64,000 nt of DNA from Tiliqua scincoides (Eukaryota > Chordata > Lepidosauria > Squamata > Scincidae), in the NCBI RefSeq assembly GCF_035046505.1, contig NC_089822.1, forward strand, positions 2,241,001 through 2,305,000, in the 5' to 3' direction. Shown here piece by piece: positions 1 through 13,600 of this stretch. The notes under the pieces are model-generated. The model saw nothing but the letters and a program-made list of their open reading frames with translations. It made no database searches and was not told the origin of the DNA. The first letter of the stretch is position 1. Every line of letters starts with the position of its first letter. The position numbers were made by a program, and so were the translations under genes.

Positions 1-1345
1 AGATGGTTTGTGCAATCAGGCCAGTCCTATGAAAGTTAAGCTGCAGGCAGTTGGGCCATGACTAGTGGTGTCAACCTGTCCGCCTCTCTCTCCCCCACCC
101 CCTTCTTCATTTTTGTTTTACTCAGTGTGTCGCCTTTCTCCAAGTAGCTTATAGGGGTGGAGTGGAATTCTTTGGAAAGTCTTAGCTTCTTTGCCTTGTG
201 GCACTTGGCTAACATGCACCTTATTGCCAACAGTGGGTTGGTAAGAACTGCCTCTCCCGTTTCTTTTTGCACACTCTACAAGGCAGTTGGGGAAGTGGGT
301 GGTCCTGCCCACAGGAGAAGCTGGCTAGACATAGCTGCTATATTGGGGGGGGGGGTGAGTGTACCTTTTTTTCTTGCACTAAGTATCTGTTAAGCTGTGT
401 CCTCCTCCCGTAAGGCAACTTTATCAGGGCTGCATCAGTGCATGGAGCTGAGGTGATGTGGCGTTCTGTACCTGGAGCATGACCTTTACATTCTCCTCAC
501 TGAAAAGTGTGCTGTGACTGTGTAAAAATTCTGTTGCAGATTGTGGTGTCCTCTGTAGAGAAAGCAGAATCTGGTGAACAACTGTAGAGGAGGTGTGTTT
601 TTATGTTTCTTTGCTCCAGATGGAAATGTATTTTATGCCAACTTTTCCAGTCTCCCTTTTTAGTATTGTGATCTGCAGGGGCAGAAGATGGTGCTGGTGG
701 GGTATGTGCTGCAAAAGAAACCCTCTCGTTGTGATCACAACACTCACTCCCTGGGAGAGAACACAGCATCTGCATTTGACCTTGAGTCAGGTTTTAAATC
801 CCCATCAGTGTCAATCTCAAACATGTGTGAAACCGCCAGATGTGAGGTGGTTTTCAGCCAAAACCATCACTTGGCATCAGTGTTGAGTTTTGAACCACAT
901 TTTGACCCTTTTGGAAGGAATCTGCCGTATTGCTGCCCTTTCTGCCCAGCCACATGTATGGGGAGGGAGGGGAAGGCTCTTCTTTGGTTTATTCTGCCTC
1001 CTCTTAGTAAGCCAACCTCCATCTTCTAGCAAAATGTTTGTCTTAACTTTTGCTTTCCTGATCCAAACAATGTAGCACAGTCCTTTTCCCCATTGTGTAG
1101 AATACTGCCTTAAACGGATCTGTTTGGTTGTCTTTGGTTGTTGTTTTTTTTATTATTTACCATCTGGTTATGCATTAATTTATTTTTAAAATGTGGTTTT
1201 TGGGAAGACATGTATAATATTTTTTTAACATTTCCATTGCAGTATTTATCATTGTTACTGGTTGTATGTAGTGTAACAGAATTAATATTAAAAAGCATAC
1301 ATATGAATCCTGTCTCTGGCCTCATTGTGTGTCTTATCGACCCTT
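1..1345 (+). other. Probable 3' UTR end of an upstream plus-strand gene
   Basis: No convincing coding sequence is seen. From about 1120 to 1300 the sequence becomes strongly AT-rich with T runs, an ATTAAA-type signal near 1286 and a GT-rich stretch at about 1325-1335, which is how vertebrate 3' UTRs commonly end. In human the gene before SPMIP6 on the same strand is FAM219A, so this could be its long 3' UTR. The assignment rests on gene order recalled from human and on base composition only. Confidence 0.35.
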
Positions 1346-2032
1346 AGAGGAGAAAAAACTAAGACTGTTCTCATTGTCTGAGACCTTCCAGTGAAGACCT
1401 GGTTTTTATTGCTTTCTTTTCACTTGAGTCAAAGCATGAAGCTGGTTACCACTTTGTATCATTTGTCATCAGTTGGATGCAGCCTCTCCTGTACCGCCTG
1501 CCAGTACTGCATTTCTTGTGGTTCTCCTTGTCCACTTGCACCCCTGCTTTCTTAGTCCCCCACCTCCACCTGTTGCCACTCCACACCATGTGTGAAGCTT
1601 GATTATAGCTCAGATTGATTTGCATTTTCTCTGCAAGAACTACCCTGATACTGAACATTCCAAGGCCAGCCCTTCTCCTTCAGTGACAAGAAGCTATTAA
1701 TGACCTAGAGAACAGCTCAGTAGTATCACAACAGGGGTGCAGGCCACACAAGGTGTCACCCTCAGGAGGGGTGAGACGCCACACCACCTGAACTTCTATT
1801 ATACAGTCTTTGGCCTGGCCCAGCCTCCTTGTGCTCACACCAGCAGTTCTGTTTTTGCTGTTCACTGGCAAGAACACAAAGTGACGTGACACGGAGTAGG
1901 CTGAAGATCACTGAGTGGAGATTTGTTTTTTGCATTTAAAGCAGCTCAATAGCCCAGAAGGTCAGAACCTTACATCATTACATCACCCCAAAACTTCCAG
2001 AATGCAGAGCTGCTCCAGGTAAGCACTGCACC
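1346..2032. other. Intergenic, nothing recognised
   Basis: Only short scattered open frames occur. I see no domain, splice pattern or recognisable repeat here. Confidence 0.5.
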
Positions 2033-2184
2033 GAATGCCAGATGCAAGGGAGGGCACCAGGATGAGGTCTCTTGTTATCTGCTGTGCTCCCTGGGGCATT
2101 TGGTGGGCCGCTGTGAGATACAGGAAGCTGGACTAGATGGGCCTATGGCCTGATCCAGTGGGGCTGTTCTTATGTTCTTATGTT
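2033..2184 (+). mobile_element. CR1-type LINE, 3' end only
   Basis: This 150-bp stretch matches the 3' terminal region shared by the other CR1 copies in the window (22966-23120, 36052-36194) and ends in the TTCTTATG octamer repeat that closes these elements. It is strongly 5' truncated. Confidence 0.9.
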
Positions 2185-2189
2185 AACCC

Positions 2190-4200
2190 ACCCTAGGGAC
2201 ACCTCTGCAGCTGTCCTACACGGGAGACCAGGGGTAAAAGACAGGCCAAGAAAGAATAGGTTCTGTTTTGAGAGCTGGTTAGTGGCATGGCTAAGACCAA
2301 ACAGCTGGTTGGATTCTCCCTGTTTGGCTCTTTCCTCGACCAGGAACTCATTAGGTGGCCCTGGACAAGTCACTCTCTGCCAGCCTCTGCTCTGCAGCTG
2401 CAGTAGGGGAGGAGGATGCTCAGCATTTCAGAATATGGGTTTGGGGACAGAATATTATTTTCTCACAAATACAAGAAGTGGGATGGAAAAGGTGGTTACA
2501 GCCTGCAGACAGCAGCTGCCACTTATAAGAGGCACCCCTAGACTTTGGTTTTCAGAAAGGGTGTTCTGACAAAGATGACCACACACTGACTTTGAGCACG
2601 AGGTGCTGTGGAATTGGCTTACCTGGAGCCACGAGGTCCATCTGGTGGGGCACTTCATGCACCTCCCTTCACAGGTGCGTGTCTCTTGGAAAGGTATCTG
2701 AAGTTTTGGAAATTTGAAAGTGATGGAAGGACATTAACATTCTCAAACAGAAAGAGAAGGCTTTTCAAATTCACTGGTTGAACCTGTTGCCTTTATGGCA
2801 ATCGCTCTGTGTTACAACTGCATCTTCACAACCATATTGTAAGGCAGGCCACGTGTTGCATGACATCCCATACTGGATCCAAATGAACCTTCCACTGCCC
2901 AAATGTGCCACACTCCCACTCCATTGTATGCACTACACCAAAAGGATGAGAAATTGACAACACTGGACATTTGTTGCCCAGGGTGTCTTGCAGTTTTTGG
3001 ACCAGAGACTCACATGCCATTGTAACCTCCAAGTTACAATGTGGAGATTGGCTTTCCAAAAGCCTGTGTGTGTGTTTAGTTTATTTTTTTGTGGAGGTTT
3101 ACATGCTTCCTTTCCACTTACCTAAAGTGCCCTACAACAATCCCAAATTAAAACTAGTTTCAAACATTCCGTTTTATCAGAATTCTGACTGTGAGGCCTG
3201 TTGTGCTTCAGATTCACCCATATCCTGCTGTAGAATAACTGGAAAAATCCACACTACGGAGCAGTCGGGATACACCTTAAATGTCTTTGTGGTTCAGTTT
3301 GCAGTGGTTCGTCAAAACATTTGTCCTGGCCAGCACAGTCACTCTTGGCAGCTGGTTTACATAAATACTTTTACACCAAACCATGGAAGGAGGATTGTTT
3401 TTCATGGAGAATTCACAGCTGGAAGTAACTTGCACCCACCCTTTCAAGTGATGTGTGGACCCTCTTCATTGCAAGAGGAGAGACTTTCAGATGACATTCA
3501 GGGAAGCCTGAAAGTTTCCCAACAGCTTAGTCAGGCCTCCTCGATGAGCAATAGTGAGCAACCTTTCTTACAAGGCTGCTTGTCATCCATCACCGATCTT
3601 TGATGTTGTACAGTGATAAGGGAATATTGGAGGTGTTGCAGGACAGTTTCAGTGCATAAAGGGGCCAACAGACCTGGTTTGTATCTCATGCCTATTAAGT
3701 TCATGCTGTACAGAACACACCAGAATTGTCTGCAGTGCACAGATGGGTTCTTGCCATGCAACTTGGAGGAAATGTTTCCCAAAGGAAGGAAATTATTTGT
3801 TTTTAAAGTACAATGGCTTTTCCTTTGTAGACTCAAAATAGCAATACCCCTGAATGTACTTAGCTTTCTTCCTAGCAGCCACTCTCTACAGTAGCATCGC
3901 CTGGCCCTTTTTAGATTTGCAGGCCCATTTTCCAAGTGGTTTGCATGGAGGTGCATTAGAAGCTGAAAAACATGGGAAAGGCTGCATGCAGTTAGAAAGC
4001 AGAGCAGTGGTGCTAGGAAGGGGAAGGAACACACTTCGAAAGACAGGGAGCATGTCCACCCATAGCAGCTGCATAGATTTCATCGGTAGCCAGCTTGTTC
4101 TGGTGTTGTAGCCAACTGCTGAAGTCTTTGGCCGTATCTGGGGGGCCTCCCTGTGGCACAAGAGCTGCTCCCCACCTGTCCACTTCTGCAGCACTGTCCC
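2190..4200. other. Intergenic, no gene recognised
   Basis: A 210-codon frame (2971-3603, plus) is the longest open stretch, but its translation has no recognisable domain and is rich in Cys, Ser and Phe as translated non-coding DNA often is. I treat it as chance. Confidence 0.45.
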
Positions 4201-4475
4201 TGCTAACTGTGACATCACATGTGATGCAGAGGCTGGCTGCTGGCAGGGGCTTGATCTTCAGGAAAACAAAACACTCACCAATTTTGTCTCACCAGCACAA
4301 AGAGCCCCTCTCGCTTCCTTGGCATTCACAGCAGCCAGAGACAGGAACGTCTCCCAAACTAAATGACGTTGAGGCTCAGGACACTCTTGCTGATGACATA
4401 TACTGCACCTGCTCTCCTTCTGACCCACGTGGAGGCTCTGAAGTTCTCTGAAGACGTGCCAGGCCCCATTTCAAG
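4150..4475 (+). promoter_or_regulatory. SPMIP6: Candidate promoter / 5' UTR of SPMIP6 first exon A
   Basis: The stretch directly before the exon A start codon holds a 19-bp near-palindrome at 4210-4228, TGACATCACATGTGATGCA, combining a CRE-like TGACATCA with a central CACATGTG E-box. Nearly the same motif sits at about the same distance before exon B (9471-9489). The transcription start is not visible and there is no CpG island. Confidence 0.4.
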
Positions 4476-4610
4476 ATGTTCCTCTTTGCACACAAAACCA
4501 AGACCCCCATCAGCACCTATGCTGACTCCTTCCGGCCTCCAAACACCATGAAGAAGACCTTCGAGGAGGCCCCGGTGACCATGTGGAGTGAAAACAAGTT
4601 TGTGACGCAG
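4476..4610 (+). CDS. SPMIP6: SPMIP6 first coding exon A
   Basis: It encodes 45 residues beginning MFLFAHKTKTPISTYADSF and ends in phase 0 at a CAG|GTAACG donor. It is closer to the human N-terminus as I recall it (MFLF..KTKTPISTY..DS.R, ending NKF.T) than exon B is, so it is probably the ancestral first exon. Confidence 0.9.
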
Positions 4611-7600
4611 GTAACGCTCAATGTGATGGTATTTTCCTATCAGGTGTAAAGGAGGACTTCCAACCTGCAGCTGGTGTGTACGGTGGGAAGGTTAGCATAA
4701 GGGCAGCATTGCAGGATCTGTGCCAGGATCCTGTGCAGCAGTGGCTAGTCAGACACCTCTGGATAACTGATGAGAGGCGTGGTGGCGACAGCGTTGTCCT
4801 TCCTGTCTGGTATCTGGCAGGCCTGTCCTCCATGACTGCCTCAGCCTTTATTTTGAAGCCATCAGTGCTGTCCGGGCCTCGCCATACATTGCAGAACCAT
4901 AATGAATCCCAAAAGTGAGGCCTGCATTTGTGAGAAGAAGCACTTTCCCTTTTCTGTTTTGAACTACCAATTGAGTCTAGTCACCGAGTCACCCAGGTTT
5001 TAGTTCTGCGTTCCCATTTTTGTCCTCATAACAGTTCTGCAAGAGTGAGGCTGGGAAATGATGACTTCCCTTAGGCCACATGGGGATCTTTCTGGTTCAA
5101 TCCCAAGTCTCCCACACATGCACCCAGCAGGTCATCCATACGTGTATCCAGCACCCTGTCCATGAGCCCTTTACACAGTAAGGCTTTGTTAGGGCCATCT
5201 TTTTTAGAGCTGGGGATCACCTTGCTTCACACGTTGTAAGCCAGGAGAGCGCAAAAAGACACATCCCAAAGCCTTTGCTGCCCACTCCCACACATCTGGC
5301 ATCACACGATCAGAAGTTACAGGCAACCTCTCTTTAGCTGTCCACAGAGAGCTTCTGTGCATAGCTGAAGATTACGGGTAGTTTTTCCCCATTGTGAGAT
5401 CCATCTCACAGTGGGGACATTTGGGGGCTGATTTTTCTGATACGTCAAAGGTCTACTATCCATGAGCTGTCCTCCTGGGGTTGCTCTTTCTTTCAAAAAA
5501 AGGAGTTTGCTCAGCTCCTTTATTCCCAGACTTCAGAGATGGTTTACAAAATTGCCCTGTGGTGAGATCTGTGCCTTTAATTTATCACCTTGGGGCCCTA
5601 CATCCCCCAAGAAGTACTTCCGCTCCTGTGTTGTCCTATCATCTTTATGAATCTGTCCAAACACTTGCGGGTTGGGAGCTGGTGAAGACAATGGGGAATA
5701 CAGGAACTGTCCCAGAGAAAGGCAGTTACCGCTTTCCACAGGTTGGCCTCGCGTTCATCATAGGAAACTGATGCTAATGGCACCACCCACCCTGGTCTGT
5801 GGAAGCAGTGCAGATAATTTTGTGCTGCTACATGCAGGGCCAGTCTAAGGAGTTTTATGGTTCCAAAAAGCTGTGTTGCACTTTGGGGTATCGGGCTGGG
5901 ACGGGTGGTGGGAACAAGCCCCTCAGCTGAAACACCTAAAAACTATTCAAAGAGCAGTTGCGGTTGCTCACGCATGCATTTCCTTTTACCCTTTTCTGTG
6001 TGGATTCCACTTTAGTGAGACTGGAAAGAAAAGCTGGCAAGGGGCAGGATAGAGATGCTGGCTTGAATCTGCTTGAAAACCAAACTCCCTCTCGGTTCTG
6101 GGCTTTGTTTTGTAACAGTAGTGCCCTCTGCTGTGTAGAGTGTGTATAGCAGGGAGAGTATGGAGATAGAAGTCGGTCAGGAAAGGAAGCCAAGGCTGTG
6201 TCCATGGACAAGCTTCCTGGGTACTTTCCTCTAAGAAAACATAATAAAATTTAATAATTTTTAAAGGTGCCCCCAAGCCCGAGCAAATGCCTGTTGTGTT
6301 TCCATGTTTTCTCATCACCCCTAATATGCAGCTCACACTAGCACTGTAGTTCCCCCAGTTTGCAGTGAGGATGATAGTTTGCAGTGTGCACTGTGGCTTG
6401 CTGTGCAAAAAAGCAAAACTGTGGTCCAGTCCAATCCCTCTTCCAAACCCCACTCCATTTTCAGGATGCTTCCTTCAGTAGACCCCCCTCCCTTAGTCAC
6501 TATCACTTATCAAGAGATGGAGCCCTGTTGGGTCAGGCCTAAGGAAATCCATCTAGTCCAGTATCCTCTTTCTCACAGTGATCAACCAGATCTCCTCTGG
6601 GAATCCCACAGGCAGGAGCAGAGGGCCTGTTCCCAGTTTCCCAAACTGTTGTCGTTGCTCTCCTGCCTCAGGGATTCAGTATCTCTGAAACTATCTCCGA
6701 AACTGCCCCATGTGTAGCAGAATTGTCTCCCTGCTATGTGTGCTGGCTCTAGCTGTCTGAGCTAGTGGCTGTCACCACATCTTGTGGCAGTGAATCCTAT
6801 AGAATAGATCAGCTATGAAGGATTTTACAGAGCTCAGTCCTGATGATGGTATGTGGTGCAAACTGGGGCAGGCTGGCGCTATTAGGCTGCCTGAAGCAGT
6901 GCATAGCTCCGACCACCACCACCCCCAGCCCTGCTGGCTCCTTCTTTCATGTGGACTCTAATATCAAAGCTGGAGACATGAAGTAAGCCAGGATCACTCC
7001 CAGAGCTCTTATTTCCTCCAAAGAGTCCATGAAGAAGAAAAAGCGATCTTGCTCCTTCCCCCATCCAGCCCAGCGGAGGAAGGTGAGGGACCTAAATTGT
7101 TGCGCACTGAGGGTGGGAGCACAGTGTTCTCACTCGTTCCTCCACATGAGCTCTGTACGCAAAGTGCTGGGAGCAAACCTCGAATTCCTGGCTTTTGGTT
7201 GGTTGGTTGGTTGGTTGGTTGGCAACCTTCAGTCTCGAAAGACTATGGTATAAGCCTACAGCACCTGGTATTCCCAGGCGGTCTCCCATCCAAGTACTAA
7301 CCAGGCCTGACCCTGCTTAGCTTCCGAGATCAGACATACACAAAATGGGAGGTAATGGGTGCTCTGGCCTCGGAGGGCTGGATCTGAGCACTGTCCCCCA
7401 TGAAGTTTTTATTCTATTGGAATAGGTGGACTCCCCCCCCTCCGGGGTCAGGTTTAAGATACAAAGGAACTTCTTCAGACTTTCACAGCAAAGGTGCCTG
7501 AAAGACCTGCCTCCTCCTTTCATTAAGATCAGGGGGTGAGGCTCTCATGCACATCCCCTGATGTCCAGCTGGCAGCAAGACATGAAAGAGCCTTCTCAAT

Positions 7601-10600
7601 GGTGGCCCCCAGATTGTGGCATTCCCGGCCCTCTTGTGTGCAGTTGTGTCTCTCTTGGCCAGAGTTCTGCTGGAGGCTGCAGAGCAGGCTATCTAGGCAA
7701 GAGTTTTCCTGCTGTGATTTTTAGTTTATTTTGTAGTGTTTGTGTTTTTAATGAACTATTTGAATGGATATGGTAAGACTCCCAAAGGTTTGCATCCCCC
7801 AAGGGCGAAAGGAGGAGCAGAAATGTTTTAATAATGATTTTAAAAATGTGTGGCACAGCATGACTTCAGCAGGCCCAGACTGCAAAGAGCAGCTAGGAGC
7901 AATCTTTGTGTTCAGGGAGGTCTGGTGCCCAGGCTGGATTTGCCTGTCAATAGGTTGAAGCAAAAGGGCTGATGCAGGCCCAGGCAGAATCCTATTGCTG
8001 GGCAGGACCTCCATGGCTGTGGGTGGCAGTTCTGTCTCTGACACAGGAGAGTCCAAAAGGTGTCTTGGAAAACTGCAGGCACCTTATGTCTCTTGCAGTG
8101 GCGAGACATCGACACTTTCCTCTCACCAGGTTATAGGTACCGCCATCACCCTAGAAAGGAATAAAGATGCACCAGAGCAGTCAGCGCTGCCTACACTACA
8201 GCTGACAGGCTCAGTGGAATCCCAGGGGCATCACCACTGCTCCTGACTGACTGGACAGAGGAGGGAGTGAAATGTTGGGAAGCAAAAGAAAGGACCTCAG
8301 CCATCCCACAGTTGTAAGGGATCGGGCTGTTCGAGGAATATACTATACAACCTTTCGAGTAAAGAACAGAAAGCATCCTTCCCATTGCAACCTGGAAAAC
8401 TTTGGTTCTTCAACCTGTGGTTTGGGACCCTAATGGGGTCGCACAGCATCATTTCGGGGGTTGCAGCAACCTTTCAAAAGCCTGTGCAAAAGAAGGCATG
8501 GATCCAGTCCAATAATGGCACTGCCTTATCAAAAGTGAGTCCTTGATATAACCCTGCACAGCTTCTTCTCACTATCTTGTCCCACAGCTCGTAAGGCCAG
8601 CCCTCCTCAAGCTAGTACCTCACAGGATTGTTGTGAAGTCCCAAGAGATAAAAAGTAATGAGGCAGGTGGGCAGATTGGGTTCCAGGAGGAAGGTGGGAT
8701 TGGCAGCGTGTCCCAGTCTCCTACTAGGCATGAAAAATGTTGAACACCACTGCCCTAGATATCAAAGCTTGACTAATGTTGGAACTGGTCATCCACGCAT
8801 CCCTGTCAGAGTCCACATCCTCCTCTGGCAGCTTACTCAAGAGGTGGGCTTTGGCTCACTGAGGACCAATTGCATAACACTGAATTTAAATCTCCCTCTT
8901 GTGTAATTCAAAGCCATCCTCCCTGGGCACGCAATGTGGGATGAAGCTGGCAAAGGCCTGTGGAGTGCTATGGTGCAGCAATGCATGCTTGGTGTGCCAA
9001 AGAAGCCAGGTTCAATCTCCAGTAGCAGGCCTGAAGCCCTGGCAAGCTGCTGCCAGTCTGAGGAGACAACGCGACATCAGGCAGATGTTGGACCTCATCT
9101 AACACAATTCCACTTCTGCTGCTCTAATCTCCCCTCTACAGTTTTGCAACCAGTCCATCAAAGTGCAATTTTAAATTGAACAATTAATTTTTTCAGCTGT
9201 GGTAGAGAAGGGTGGACAACACATGGGATGTTGCCTCTAATTGCTGCTTGTGGGCTCTGGAAGCATCTAGCTGGCCCTTATTGGAAACGGATACTGGGAC
9301 AGCTGAACCCCTTTTGATTTGATCCCAGTAGCCAGGCTTTTCCTGTGTATTTTGAAGTTTAGAGCAAAGGCATATTCCAAAGTTGTGCTCTTTGCACTCT
9401 GGCTCCTTGCAATATGTGCTGGACCCCCTTTTCTTTTGTCCAGCTGTACTGTGGCTACCTTCCCTGACTGTGACATCACAAGTGATGCAAGCAGGACTTA
9501 ATGTTAGGGAAAAGATGTGAGATTTGAGAGACATTAACAGGCTGTAGTTTGTTACAAGAGTTCAGCGATTCTCCTCTTTTATTTTCTTATCTATAGTTCT
9601 GGTCGCAAGTGGATTCTTCATAGTGATAATACAGAAACCCCTTTTGCTAGGAAATTTTGAGAGTAGTTGAGAGTTAGTTTAGTAGAATTTCCAGGAAAGG
9701 CAAAACTCTGGAGAGATGTTCATCTTTGCACATAAAACAGACACTCCCATCAGCACCTACACGGATTCCTACCGAATGCCATGCCTGACAAAACAAACCT
9801 ACAAGGAGCCCGTACTCAGAATGGCTAGCACGGGGGAAGAGCATCTTTCCAAGGTAAATCTCTACATGTGTCTGTGGATGAGTCAAGCCATGTGTGGGCA
9901 TGTCTGTGCATGTATGCATGCATGTGCACATGAGAACGGGAGAAAGTATTGGAAATTTGGAAACAATGATAGAGATAATGAAAGAGCAGCAGAATTGATG
10001 GTTGATTCTTAGCTAGGAATCTGCAAGGTCTGGGTTTGGGGAGCAAATTTGAGAACCACAGAGGTTGAGGAACTTCTGAAGTTTTTTTTTTTTCTTCAAG
10101 AAAGATGTCATCTAATCTGTTAAGGCTGCTTTCAGCTAAACTGCCCTCTTTTAGGGCAAGTTTTTAGTCTAGATCAGTAGCTTTCAATCTTTTTAGAACC
10201 AAAACCACCTTAAACAGCAGCCTTTTTCATATCTTTCTAGAAAATTGCACTCCATTTTTCACTTCTTCTTTTGACCAGGCTTTCTCTTTCTTCTTCACTC
10301 CCATATTCTCCTTTTAACTCCAAAAGAGTATGCCCAATACCACTAGGGAAGGCACAGTTGTGAGTTGAGATCCTTATCTCCAACGCCAACAGATTATGGA
10401 CAGTCAACTGATGGTCTGTGGGCAAATCTGGCTTGCAAAGCACTCCACCTCAAGGTGCTTAAAAAAGGGAATGGTGTCAACTTCTAAGAAATAGAATTGC
10501 TCTACACTTTACAACCCAAATCTAGGAGAAATGTACCATTAATGCTCCAATTTGCCCAAGTGTTCACACTCCATAATTGTAAGGCCTTTTCTGTTTGATG

Positions 10601-13600
10601 GGGTCTGAGAACTCATGAAAAGGGCACGTGGAGAATCAAGTGATCCTCAAGAATACAGAATTTGGTCAAGCTTGGATTAAATTACCCAGAAAACCCTCTC
10701 TCCAAACTCTGTGATTCTGGCCTCCCCTTTGGACACTGAAACAAAACAGGCCGAGCAGATTATTTTGATGCAAGAATAGGCAAGACTGAAGTAGGTGGGA
10801 CATTGATCTGACTTCTGACTTTAAAACCATAAAGCATCTGTCTTTAAAACCATGTCTACTCATACAGGCATGTCCGCAAAGTCTTTTCAAAGACACAGCC
10901 ATAGTCCAAAGGAGCATCTTAGAATGTCTAGTGACTGTTCTTGTGCATTTCCTGTGACATTAAACAGTTCTCTCAATTTTTGCAAGGCAGGAACGTGAAA
11001 AGTAAAGAGAGCCATTCTTAGTTTCACTTATGCAGGTGGCCTCAGCCTGAGAATCCATTGCTCTCTCAAACCCTGGAGTAACTCCAATAACTCCAGATCC
11101 TAGAAATCCCCACACTCTGCAGTGCCAGTTCAGTAGAACTTTAACCAAATCCACGTCAGTGTCAAACTACCCTGGAGGAGCTCCACCGTCATAAAGATAC
11201 TTCTGGGACACTTCTTACATTGACTTCTTAAGTCTCCAAACAAAGTTTCTGCTCTATGGTCAGCCGTCATCTGCAATGAAGCTCATGACACTGAGCTACC
11301 TTTTTGGGGAGTTGTGTCGACTGACAGATATATAAGGGAGACACTTGAACCAGAGACTGTACAGTAATAAGTCAAGTATTATATCAGTCCCAGAACTATC
11401 CGCACTTTGACATAAAGGGAAAGATTGCTGGCTCTTTCGTTAATATCCAACTCAGTTTAGCACCAAACTGCCCAGGCCAGGTGAAAGTGAGCTTTCCCTG
11501 GAGAAAGATACTAGTTTCTGTGGCAAGTCCTGCAGTGAACAAGTGACAAGGCACAGGCACAACCCAGCCTCGTGCACAGAACTCGGGTTTCCTTGTGAAT
11601 TCCAGGGGCACCATTTAAGGAAGAGGAGGAGAAGGCATCACCCGCCCTGTGTCACATCATGTGGTAATTCTTCAACAGCAACTACATTTCTGCTCAGCCG
11701 GCTGGTTCTGCTCTCTGAGTCAAATATGGCACCAGAACTGCATGCAAAAGCCCCAGATCTTGCCTCAAACAGCACAGTAACACATGTGTTACTGCCCTGT
11801 GTCAGTAACACATCTCAGGTTGTTGCAGAATGTTCTGCAGTGATGTTGGGGTTTTGTGCTTAGCAGTTCAACTACAAGTGAGTCAAAAGATCAGTCCTGC
11901 TCCGTTTTTGTTTGTTTAATTTATAAAAATCATGCCCTTTTTCATAATCCCAAGGTGCCTAGTACAATAAAGGAATAAAGCCTATCAATAAAATCAAAAT
12001 TAAAAATTTAAGCAGCCAATTAAGAAAAAGATGAAGAGCAGCAGGCTGGATCTTGACATTTGCAGGCCTGGACAAAGGAACTGCTTTCTCCCCCCAGCGC
12101 CAGAATATAGAAAGAGGGATCTGGGTACAGCCCTAGGGAAGACATGAGATGTCACTGCAGAGCGGGCCTAATCCTGGCTCACTCCCTACCTAACGATCCT
12201 GGAGAGACCTGAAATGGCTCCCAGCTTTGGCTCCAGCACTTGGGAGCTTCTTGGGCAAAGTCCCCTCAGCGATCCTCCCACACAGCTTGAATCAGGAAAA
12301 GAGGGCATAGAAACTCTTCCTGCCTCTGACCCCAGCAGGTGCAAAGTGAGTCTGGCAGGCCCACAGGCGCAGAGTGCCATATGCAAGCAGGACACACCCT
12401 GTTATGAGGCTGGCTTTGCCCCACCCTAGCCCTCCTTTGCGCTGTCTGCAAAGGTGGCCTCTGACTTCTACTGCATATTGTGTGCCCTTCACTCCCCTAT
12501 TGACCAAGGGAGGGAAAGCTCCCCACATTGCTCTTGGTTACCAGCTTCCAGTGCAAAGCTCTGTGTCTTCTGGGGAAGATCGTGCAGGTAGGCAGAAGTG
12601 AACCCCGTTTGCCTGCTGCCTCTTTTCCTCCCCTCTGCCCGGAACCTTTGGGGGCAGTTCTCCAGAAGGTCTTCTCTACTAGGATTGACCTCTCCCATTG
12701 TGTCTTGGGCTAGCTGGGCACAGAAGCAACATTCTTCAGGGCTGCTTGCCTGTGCCAAGCGGGTGAACATCCCTTCCCTTCACCGGTGGTTTGAAAATTA
12801 CCAGTTCAACTTCCTTCTGTTTTGCTCCTTCTCATGGAAAGAGGGATTGATTCCATGCTTGGTTGCCTTAGAAGCAAACCAGACTCTGAGTTAGAGAGAA
12901 ACAACCGGTGGCCCACAGTTACAGTCAGGCCAGTAAATGCTGCCCACCTCAGCAGCCACTTTCCTCCTACTCGCTTTCAAGCAACAGGGAAAGGACACGT
13001 CAGCCAGACTCCTCTCCCTCCTATGTGCATCGCAAGTGCCAACCAACAAGACTCAGGTGGAGGGCTCCACAGCTGTGTTAGGGCCAGTGGTTCAGAAATA
13101 ACTTTTTTTGCATAAATTTTTTCATGCATCTTAGGGAGCTGGGAGGATTAGAGTCCTTTGCAGGAGGCTGGGTCTGCCTGGGAGTAAGGCAGAGAGCAGA
13201 GTGAGTGTGGCTGACCCCTTCAGTTTTGCTCTGTCCAAAGTACAGCCTGTGTTAAAAATGAGTTGCTGCCCAGAGTTCATCCTCTGGCTAATGTCACACT
13301 GGGAAAGGTTAACTACTCTTCCCCCACCACCTGTGATGCATTCACACAACTGTCTGCTGTCTTTCAGGGCTTAGCAGTGCCCAGATTGGACAGTCAGGTC
13401 GACCAAGCCCACCTGGAGAAGATGGTAAAGAAGGCGGTGCAAGAATATTCCTACAAGAACACGATAGAGCCAACGGCCTACCGACCGTACAAGTACTGGG
13501 TGACGAGGGAAGAAGGTACTTGGGGAGCCATGGAGGTTCTTGCTCCTGCTCCTGCACCCCCCTCTGCTGCATGCCCGGCTCCTCCTCCCTGGTCCCCAAG

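Noticed and set aside
2971-3603. 210-codon plus-strand open frame
   Set aside because: No domain, no splice context, composition like translated non-coding DNA.
7249-7335. 5S rRNA gene
   Set aside because: Only the 3' two-thirds are present and it is fused to a LINE-type tail, so it is a SINE.
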